Shown here one piece after another: positions 58,395 through 64,000 of a stretch of 64,000 bases of DNA. The notes under the pieces were generated by a model. The model was not told where the DNA came from and made no database searches. It worked only from the letters and a program-made list of their open reading frames with translations. A program made the position numbers and the translations under genes. The stretch spans positions 620,001 through 684,000 of the forward strand of contig BQMF02000200.1 in assembly GCA_027922465.2 (NCBI GenBank). The letters are read 5' to 3'. Numbering within the stretch: the stretch's first letter is position 1; the number at the start of each line of letters is the position of its first letter. The stretch comes from Turritopsis dohrnii. Its lineage: Eukaryota; Cnidaria; Hydrozoa; Anthoathecata; Oceaniidae.

Positions 58395-58997
58395 AGATAG
58401 TTAAATGCCGATTGCAGGACACACACGCGCACGCACACACAAAATGTCCCAGCACCCTACCCCTTCTGCGCATGCGTCGAAAAGTGTTGACGTCAGCACT
58501 ATCGTCGAAAACTGCTGACATCAGCACTATCGTCGAAAACCGTCGAAAACTGCTGACATCAGCACTATCGTTGAAAGCTGAATCAAACCCCTTCTGCGCA
58601 TGCGTCGAAAAATGATGACGTCAGCATTATCGTCGAAAAATGATGACGTCAGCATTATCGTCGAAAAATGTTGACGTCAGCACTATCGTCGAAAACCGTC
58701 GAAAAATGTTGACGTCAGCACTATCGTCGAAAAGTGTTGACGTCAGCACTATCGTCGAAAACCGTCGAAAAGTATTGACGTCAGCACTATCGTCGAAAAG
58801 TGCTGACGTCAGCACTATCATCGAAGTCATCAATCAAACCCCTTCTGCGCATGCGTCGAAAAGTATTGACGTCAGCAGTTTCATCGGTTGAATTCCCCTC
58901 CTCGTAAAAATTCATCAAATGAGTCAGGGAAATCCCCTGACTCAGTTCTGTCCACTCGTAAAAAATTTCCAAGTTGAAAAAGTTTATATAATAAAGG
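58395..58997 (+). promoter_or_regulatory. TGACGTCA-rich tandem array upstream of the virus-like block
   Basis: 58476-58885 holds 11 repeats of about 33 bp built as CGTCGAAAA-NTG-NTGACGTCAGCA-NTATCGTCGAAAA. Nine have the full TGACGTCA palindrome and two have TGACATCA. The block CTTCTGCGCATGCGTCGAAA occurs three times (near 58458, 58590, 58839) and divides the array into higher-order units. TGACGTCA is the CRE-type bZIP site. Just before the ANK gene is TTTATATAATAAAGGATG. The array could be promoter/enhancer DNA or the terminal repeat of the element. A short (CA)n run lies at 58420-58441. Confidence 0.7.
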
Positions 58998-59813
58998 ATG
59001 TTGAGTTATTTCAGAAAGGTTGTTACTTCTTTATATAACAAGACTAAGGAGAGACTAGGATATGGACAGTCATATAATTATACCAAGCTGTTTAAGGAAT
59101 ATGGTGCGACAGATTTTGATGAGGCAATGCTAGCAGCAGCTAACGAAGGTGACATCGAGGAGGTCAAGCTGTTTAAGGAATATGGTGCGACAGATTTTGA
59201 TGAGGCAATGCTAGCAGCAGCTAAAAATGGTCACCTCGAGATCGTTCGACAGCTCAAGGAGTGGGGCGCGACGGATTTTAACGAGGCAATGCTAGATGCA
59301 GCTTTGTTTGGTCACATCGAGATCGTTCGACTATGTAAGGAGTGGGGCGCTACAAACTTTAGCAGAACAATGTGGCGAGCAGCTGTCGAGGGTCACATCG
59401 AAATTGTTAAACTCTGTAAGGAGTGGGGCGCGACGGATTTTGATGAGATAATGGAAGTAGCAGCTTTCTTTGCTCACATCGAGATCATTAAACTCTGTAA
59501 GGAGTGGGGTGCGACGGCGTTTGATGAGGCAATGGCTGCAGCAGCTTTCAATAGTCACTTTATGATTGTAGCACTCTGTCGACGTTGGTTAGGTTATGAT
59601 GATATTCATGAGGAGCTCTTTCGCTATCATCACAAGCGTCGATTCGGAAATTATGACGCTATTCACGAGGAGCTTTTTCGCTATCATCACAAGCGTCGAT
59701 TTGGAAAAGATCTCTATTACGAGTTGGTGGAAGTTACCATGCATCCGGATAGGGTGTGGGATTGGTACTATGATGAGGAAGATAAGAAATTTCTAACTGG
59801 CTATTTTCAATAA
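58998..59813 (+). CDS. ankyrin-like 27-residue repeat protein of virus-like block
   Basis: 271 residues, no introns. After a ~28-residue N-terminus there are six repeats of 27 residues with consensus LCKEWGATDFDEAMxAAAxxGHIEIVK, then LCRRW and a tandem pair of IHEELFRYHHKRRFG, then an acidic tail. The pattern A-x2-G-H-x-E-I-V is ankyrin-like. This 27-residue EWGATDF form is one I associate with ankyrin proteins of large DNA viruses such as marseillevirus-like agents. Such proteins usually bind other proteins, so a host-interaction role is possible. The start is the first ATG after a TATATAATAAA box. The first two repeats are identical over about 59 bases of DNA, a recent duplication. The stop lies in an inverted repeat shared with the ATPase gene. 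Confidence 0.8.
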   Translation: MLSYFRKVVTSLYNKTKERLGYGQSYNYTKLFKEYGATDFDEAMLAAANEGDIEEVKLFKEYGATDFDEAMLAAAKNGHLEIVRQLKEWGATDFNEAMLDAALFGHIEIVRLCKEWGATNFSRTMWRAAVEGHIEIVKLCKEWGATDFDEIMEVAAFFAHIEIIKLCKEWGATAFDEAMAAAAFNSHFMIVALCRRWLGYDDIHEELFRYHHKRRFGNYDAIHEELFRYHHKRRFGKDLYYELVEVTMHPDRVWDWYYDEEDKKFLTGYFQ

Positions 59814-59829
59814 GTTTGTATACTTATTG
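59808..59829. terminator. inverted repeat holding both convergent stop codons
   Basis: CAATAAGT, a 6 nt loop (TTGTAT), and ACTTATTG. The ANK gene (+) and the ATPase gene (-) both end CAA-TAA inside it, ten bases apart. AATAAG in each direction could serve as a weak polyadenylation signal. Confidence 0.6.
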
Positions 59830-60429
59830 AAGAACAACCTTGTAACTCCTTGGAAACCTACATCGTATGTAAAGATATGCGTGTTCTGAAGCATCCAATT
59901 CTTGCAAGATGTCACTCCAGTCGTTTTTGATGACATTGGTTTCATCATCGATAAGCTTAACATCACTCTTCTCTTTAGGATACCAAACGAATAGCATCTT
60001 TGCTTGCCGTCTGATAGTTTTTGGAAGAGCTGTGTATACTTGGGTGAGAAGCCATAGACTATGTTTTTGATGACGTCCTGTGGTACTTAGATTGAGAAGT
60101 GGAGTCCTCTTCTTATCGAGTTTCTCATCAGCTATGGAATCATCGATGATGAATAAGGTTTCCTGCCCTGCCAATTGCTTGGTGAATATCTCCATCCAAT
60201 ATAGTAAGTCCTGTTGTGGTGTAGGTTCGATCAGAAAAACATCATCATCTTCCCAGAGAATCGTACAGTCTTTATAGGTTGTATTCCATCGGAGGGAAGG
60301 ACAGAGAATGACGATGTAGTCAAAGTGGTGCTTGAAGTGGTTCTGTAGTAAGCGTAGAGCCAGTTCCGTCTTGCCACAGCCTGTCGGTCCTGAAAAAATG
60401 GTGGTACAAGGATCTTTAATAAGGTTCAT
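59824..60429 (-). CDS. A32/FtsK-HerA-type DNA-packaging ATPase
   Basis: 201 residues. Walker A is GPTGCGKT (residues 14-21) and Walker B is TLFIIDDS (91-98). A STTGRHQKHSLWLLTQ block (about 116-131) then PKTIRRQAK follows, in the order of poxvirus A32-like packaging ATPases. The length is short, near that of Polinton and virophage-type ATPases (usually 200-260). Such proteins pump the genome into preformed capsids. The start ATG lies within AATAAATG, five bases after the stop of the capsid gene, so both are probably read from one transcript or from closely spaced signals. No disabling changes. Confidence 0.85.
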   Translation of the reverse strand: MNLIKDPCTTIFSGPTGCGKTELALRLLQNHFKHHFDYIVILCPSLRWNTTYKDCTILWEDDDVFLIEPTPQQDLLYWMEIFTKQLAGQETLFIIDDSIADEKLDKKRTPLLNLSTTGRHQKHSLWLLTQVYTALPKTIRRQAKMLFVWYPKEKSDVKLIDDETNVIKNDWSDILQELDASEHAYLYIRCRFPRSYKVVLQ

Positions 60430-60434
60430 TTATT

Positions 60435-61691
60435 TTAGTAGCCTACACTGTGGAAGCGCTCATTCATGAAGTTAACCTGTCCATCTTGTAGCACAAAGAG
60501 GTAACATTGGATGGCTCCCGCACCATCAGCTTTTTTGGTGATCTGCAGTGTGACACCATCTGAAGTGTTTTTGAGGCGCCTCCCCGCACCATGTAGAGTA
60601 TTGTCAGCAACACTTCGAAAGTCGATAAAAAGACAGTAATTAGAATCAAAGAATTTAGAAGGACTAATGGCCGGCAGCAGTTCATTGGAAGTGAAATACT
60701 TCCGTGCCGGGGCATACATTTCTTCTGGAAGTAAGCCCTGTGTATAGAGTTGATTAGGCTCTCCTTCGATGGTAATGTCTACCTTGCTGATTTTCGGGTT
60801 GTAGTAATGGGTGTTATCCATAGCGTATGCTTTTCGTTTGTCTGGATCAAGAAAGAATAGAACAAGAGCCTTTAAACTCTCGCTGGGCACGTTTACCTGT
60901 ATATTCCAGGCGGTATCTTTCTTGTCCAAAGGGATTATTCTATGCCGTAAAACACGGGTGTAGGGTAGTCGCCTATTGGCAAGTTCATTGTAGACTTTTA
61001 GTTTGAAGTCAGAGTCTTCTACCTTGTCGAATTCTAGAGCAATGTTGGAGATAGTGTAGGTGCCATCAGGATCTTTCTTCGAAGCACCTGATCCTGATCC
61101 TGCATCTCTGATGACCTTTCCATACTCTGCGAATTTAATTTTGAAGCTTAAGCGATCGCGAAGCTGTACATAGGGGAGATGCTTGACGAGTTCAAAAAAT
61201 TCCCATAGAGGAATGGCAAAACGGTTACCATGGACAGCTGCCAGGGAGGACTTACTCGTTGAAGTACTCGTTGCACCCGGTGTGACTCTGAGCTTGTTCA
61301 CATCACCCTCCGGATCTATTCCCTGTTGGATACGTTCCACTTGCATTTCCTCAGGTAGCCATCTGTCCTTGTAAATTTCCATCACATCCGCATTTTGAAT
61401 GTCTTGGATGATGTTTCCTTCGTAACTGATAGTCAACTGTTCGATCAAAGCCTTTCCCAAGTTGTTGACGATGTAGCGTCCTGTATCGGTGGAGTTGAGT
61501 TTGATATCAAACGTGAGCTTGAGCGATTCTGGTAGAATGACATCATTAACACCAAGATTCGGCAGCCTCACATCTAGAAATAGAGCCTGGTCAATGGTAC
61601 TTGGTGTATTCGAGATCTTGACATGCTGACGCGGTGCGTTGAAGGCAAAGCGAGTCATATATTCCTTATGAGGGTTTGCAATACCATACAT
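60435..61691 (-). CDS. major capsid protein candidate (double jelly-roll type)
   Basis: 418 residues, intact. Seen: an N-terminal segment rich in alternating beta-type residues (LFLDVRLPNLGVNDVILPES, LKLTFDIKL), a middle block NRFAIPLWEFFE...LPYVQLRDRLSFKIKF, and a C-terminal half with repeated strand-like patterns (YCLFIDFRS, IQCYLFVLQDG). N-x-F-x-I-P-L followed by L-P and a hydrophobic strand is a feature of NCLDV/Polinton-type double jelly-roll capsid proteins. The size is in the lower part of their range. It lies head to tail with the packaging ATPase, the usual capsid module. The start is ATG at 61689-61691, preceded by TTATAATAAAC. Fold prediction would be needed to prove the jelly rolls. 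Confidence 0.72.
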   Translation of the reverse strand: MYGIANPHKEYMTRFAFNAPRQHVKISNTPSTIDQALFLDVRLPNLGVNDVILPESLKLTFDIKLNSTDTGRYIVNNLGKALIEQLTISYEGNIIQDIQNADVMEIYKDRWLPEEMQVERIQQGIDPEGDVNKLRVTPGATSTSTSKSSLAAVHGNRFAIPLWEFFELVKHLPYVQLRDRLSFKIKFAEYGKVIRDAGSGSGASKKDPDGTYTISNIALEFDKVEDSDFKLKVYNELANRRLPYTRVLRHRIIPLDKKDTAWNIQVNVPSESLKALVLFFLDPDKRKAYAMDNTHYYNPKISKVDITIEGEPNQLYTQGLLPEEMYAPARKYFTSNELLPAISPSKFFDSNYCLFIDFRSVADNTLHGAGRRLKNTSDGVTLQITKKADGAGAIQCYLFVLQDGQVNFMNERFHSVGY

Positions 61692-61707
61692 GTTTATTAT
61701 AAGAGAA
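61692..61707. promoter_or_regulatory. 16 bp divergent start region (TTTATTATAAG)
   Basis: Lies between the ATG of the capsid gene (-) and the likely ATG of the next gene (+, 61708). TTTATTATAAG reads TTATAATAAA toward the capsid gene. This resembles TATAATAAAGG before the ANK gene and so may be a shared promoter element. Confidence 0.45.
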
Positions 61708-62997
61708 ATGGCCTTTAACTCATTTGAAACACCTTACGGTAACTTTGACGATGTAGAAGATACATCGTTTACATCTGACACTACACCGCTTATATCTGAC
61801 ACTACACCGCTTATATCTAATACAGGCGATTCTTCTGAAATACCAAGCGCATCAATTCAGCAGGGAATAGAAATTAAAAGACAGACAATAGAAGATTTAT
61901 ACAACTATCTCGGTATAGAAGGAGATCCCAATTTGGCTTTGGATCGGTTTCGAGTAACTTCAACGAAAACACCAGGTGTTGTAAAAGTTGAATTTTATAA
62001 AAATGATGAATGGCACCAATTAACGAAAAAAAAGGGAGGATTTTACGTTAAAGAAGGTATTTTGAAAACCCTAGGTGGTGAGGCTGCTATAAAAACCCAG
62101 TTAGGTGTTGATAGTACACCAGAGTGGATGCATAAGGGAAGACGTAAACTGGCGAAACAACTAGAAAATATTGAAATGGATAGCTTGGATGACAGTCAAG
62201 TCCTCGACAAAATCTCAAATGCGAGAGAGGTATTGGGTGAAATGCTCGAGCAAGGCACCCCAAAAACATTAGAGGTAGAGGATTTCTTAAGCGAGCATGG
62301 GATTGAATTTAATTTGCGTGAACTTAGAGGCTTAGACGATGCACTAAAACGAATACGTGGGGAGTTGGAGAACAACTTAGCAAAATTAGGCGAACTCGAT
62401 AATCAAATAGCAAAAGAAGAACGTAAACTAGGTGAAACAAGCAATCCTGAAATACAAGAAGAAATTAAGCGACGACTCTCCAATTTGAAAGCGGAGCGTG
62501 CAGATCGACTAGAGGTGCTGAGTGGTAACCGAAAGGAGTTGTCTAGCCAATGGTCGCGCATCAAAGAGACGGTGTTCAAAGTACTCGAGAAGGATAGAAC
62601 ACTAGGGGAGAAACTTCGTATCCTCTTTCGAGAGCAAGGGATCACAATCGTTTCAATCTTAACAGCGTTTTCGCTGGTAATATCAACGATAGCAACCTCT
62701 CTCACAGGTGGTGGTGCTCCTACTCGAGGAAGTCCTCCTCCTGCTGCTTCTGGAAGAGCTGGTGTACAGCAATGGGTGAAGAAGCAGCTCGAAGCACTTG
62801 GACGCCTTCTTGGAAAACTTGCAAGTAAACTTGGAGCTGCATTGCCAGGGATCATTGGAAGTGTTGTAAGCTGGCTCTTAAACTTTCTGAAGAAAGGTGT
62901 CATAACTCTAGCGAGCAATGCATGGCTAGTCGTAGTTTTGGGGGTTGGTCTGATAGGCAACTGGCTATGGTTTGAAATACAAAAGAACCGCAATTAA
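61708..62997 (+). CDS. coiled-coil and C-terminal hydrophobic virion-type protein
   Basis: 429 residues from ATG 61708 (AGAAATGG). An in-frame ATG at 61690 overlaps the capsid start and is less likely. Residues ~20-45 carry a repeated SDTTPLIS; ~60-150 form a compact module (LYNYLGIEGDPNLALDRF, GGFYVKEGILKTLGG); ~190-300 are predicted coiled coil (long E/K/L heptad-like run). The C-terminus has a hydrophobic span (VSILTAFSLVISTIATSL), a Gly/Pro linker, an amphipathic stretch (LGRLLGKLASKLGAALPGII), SVVSWLLNF and a last membrane-like span (AWLVVVLGVGLIGNWLWF). A GII-S-VVSW block is one I recall from cnidarian Polinton/adintovirus-like proteins. A minor virion or membrane-active role is an inference. 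It overlaps the next gene (-) by 33 bp. Confidence 0.6.
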   Translation: MAFNSFETPYGNFDDVEDTSFTSDTTPLISDTTPLISNTGDSSEIPSASIQQGIEIKRQTIEDLYNYLGIEGDPNLALDRFRVTSTKTPGVVKVEFYKNDEWHQLTKKKGGFYVKEGILKTLGGEAAIKTQLGVDSTPEWMHKGRRKLAKQLENIEMDSLDDSQVLDKISNAREVLGEMLEQGTPKTLEVEDFLSEHGIEFNLRELRGLDDALKRIRGELENNLAKLGELDNQIAKEERKLGETSNPEIQEEIKRRLSNLKAERADRLEVLSGNRKELSSQWSRIKETVFKVLEKDRTLGEKLRILFREQGITIVSILTAFSLVISTIATSLTGGGAPTRGSPPPAASGRAGVQQWVKKQLEALGRLLGKLASKLGAALPGIIGSVVSWLLNFLKKGVITLASNAWLVVVLGVGLIGNWLWFEIQKNRN

Positions 62998-64000
62998 ACC
63001 GACACCTACCCACATGAGAGCTTGCTTTTCTTCTTCATGCTGCTTAGCCGCGGAAGACGTTGGAACTTGCTTAACGGGAGATGTTTGAGCTCGCTTAACG
63101 GAAGATGTTGGAGGATCGGAGGAAGCCATTCTGCGACCCTGAAATGCTCCCAAAGAGTGTTGTTTAGGTGGTGGAGGTAGTTTACCGATGTGAGTCGCAA
63201 CGGTAAGCTTTGTCGAAAAATCAGAGATGTTGTCGAGATTCCTAAGCTTTAAATCGCTGGGTATTAGGTATGTACCGAGGGCAACGCCAAAATCAGGTTC
63301 CGATCTAGCGTAACTTAAGGCTTTCTGGAACTTACCAATCTCTTCCGCTAAAGAGGTGTCTTTCCGGATCGCTTGCTCTACTGCGGTCATGAAGATCTTT
63401 TGAGCATCCAAGGCACGTCCAGTGTCACCCGCTATAACGGAACGTGCACTCGCCTGACTTTCTAAAAGCATTCGTGCGTACATCCGCGTACTCTGCGACA
63501 AGCGTTGTATACCAGCTCTACTTAACCCAGCATCAACATCATTTTGAACGTAGAATTCCCAACTCTTGCCAATTCTCCGCATGCGAGCAGGGTATCGCCA
63601 GAAGAACTTGTCAGCTGGTATGTCAAACTCTGCAGAGAGCGTCTTGAACGCACTTGAATTGTATTTGTTATCTCGCGGGTTGAAGCTTAGTTCACTTGGT
63701 AGAGGAATTTCAAGTTGCTTCAAGATCAGACGTATCTGAAAATAGACGTGAAAGCGGTAGATGCTCGCAATCATAGGGTTCTTATGGTGTAGATGTTGCG
63801 TTGATATGCCGCAACCAGTCGTAGCTAACCAGGTAGCAAAAGATAACTGTCCTGGGTACATGTCGATATCGAGCCATATGTCATTTTTCATGGGTACAAA
63901 CGGAAATGAGAAAATATCGCGAAACTTAGCGATGAAAAAGCTCCCTTGTTGATCCACAACGATCCTTTGCTCCCAGAGTTCCTTAGCAGCTAAGAGTGTA
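62965..64000 (-). CDS. virus-like structural protein candidate with C-terminal membrane anchor (partial)
   Basis: Open from the window edge. A GTG at 63955-63957 is the first possible start inside, but the frame continues upstream (LLAAKELWEQRIVVD), so the true start is beyond 64000. Visible: IWLDIDMYPGQLSFATWLA, TGCGISTQHL, NPMIASIYRFHVYFQIRLIL, then a helical region (~200-260), a Pro/Ser/Lys-rich linker (PTSSVKRAQTSPVKQVPTS) and a single C-terminal membrane span LMWVGVGLIAVLLYF. The WLDIDMYPGQLS block is one I recall in repeated cnidarian proteins found beside the capsid candidate; no enzymatic motif is seen. It may be a minor capsid or assembly protein. Confidence 0.6.
   Translation of the reverse strand, partial: TLLAAKELWEQRIVVDQQGSFFIAKFRDIFSFPFVPMKNDIWLDIDMYPGQLSFATWLATTGCGISTQHLHHKNPMIASIYRFHVYFQIRLILKQLEIPLPSELSFNPRDNKYNSSAFKTLSAEFDIPADKFFWRYPARMRRIGKSWEFYVQNDVDAGLSRAGIQRLSQSTRMYARMLLESQASARSVIAGDTGRALDAQKIFMTAVEQAIRKDTSLAEEIGKFQKALSYARSEPDFGVALGTYLIPSDLKLRNLDNISDFSTKLTVATHIGKLPPPPKQHSLGAFQGRRMASSDPPTSSVKRAQTSPVKQVPTSSAAKQHEEEKQALMWVGVGLIAVLLYFKP

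Larger units (their letters stand above)
58395..64000. mobile_element. integrated double-jelly-roll DNA virus-like element (Polinton/adintovirus-like), left part
   Basis: Five compact intronless genes with no disabling changes, an A32-type ATPase beside a capsid candidate, viral-type ankyrin repeats, gaps of 5-16 bp and overlapping 3' ends contrast with the decayed, intron-bearing DNA before it. The left end lies somewhere between 58395 and 58475, after the OTU relic. The right end, and any DNA polymerase B, protease or integrase, would be beyond the window. Confidence 0.7.

Noticed and set aside
58476..58885. CRISPR array
   Set aside because: Repeats are short, irregular and have no unique spacers, in a eukaryotic context.
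58412..58972. Open frames on both strands reading TSALSSK / DSADVNTFRR repeats
   Set aside because: They are read-through of the TGACGTCA tandem array, not proteins.

Overview
The window looks like an invertebrate animal genome, most likely a cnidarian, although no species can be named from the sequence alone. It is AT-rich and has GT-AG spliceosomal introns, a multi-exon TRPM-type ion channel, and dense nested mobile elements (DIRS-like, CR1/L2-like LINE, ISL2EU-like, hAT-like, CACTA-like, SINE and MITEs). Ordinary host coding sequence is confined to the first 6 kb. Family names come from motif recognition by eye; no database search was possible.

Layout. 1-6.1 kb: ten exons of a TRPM channel on the + strand, with its N-terminal exons outside the window. 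6.4-8.5 kb: a pogo-like MITE, a tRNA-headed SINE and two decayed coding relics (a Ty3/gypsy reverse transcriptase piece and a transposase-like piece). 8.5-12.1 kb: mostly featureless AT-rich DNA with a small MITE and a three-unit tandem repeat. 12.4-15.28 kb (- strand): a multi-exon transposon-like gene with one in-frame stop. 15.27-30.25 kb: a giant palindrome whose ~7 kb arms are nearly identical and flank an 853 bp spacer. Each arm carries the 5' part of a DIRS-like retroelement, a 2.6-2.8 kb TIR element with a minisatellite, a TATA-type promoter and an array of ~160 bp repeats.

30.25-53.34 kb: the rest of the same DIRS-like element, cut into pieces by three insertions. These are an 11 kb TIR-bounded insertion (30.27-41.32 kb, itself holding a 3.1 kb hAT-like element and several MITEs), an apparently intact LINE (41.78-45.86 kb) carrying a 2A-like motif, and an ISL2EU-like element (46.53-52.90 kb) with a THAP/DDE transposase and a convergent SWIM/YqaJ nuclease gene. 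A 2 kb TIR element interrupts the ISL2EU transposase. 53.87-56.96 kb: a 5'-truncated LINE (- strand) split by a 2.3 kb CACTG-ended element. 56.96-58.38 kb: relics of a hAT-type transposase and an OTU/vertnin-like protein.

58.4-64.0 kb: a change of style to compact intronless genes with gaps of a few bases or overlaps. A TGACGTCA-rich tandem array is followed by a 27-residue ankyrin-like repeat protein, an A32/FtsK-type packaging ATPase, a double-jelly-roll-type major capsid protein candidate, a coiled-coil/hydrophobic protein and a C-terminally membrane-anchored protein that runs off the window. This is best read as the left part of an integrated Polinton/adintovirus-like or related double-jelly-roll DNA virus. 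Several of its genes share a TATAATAAA-like motif close to the ATG. Together with the giant palindrome, this is the most promising part of the window.
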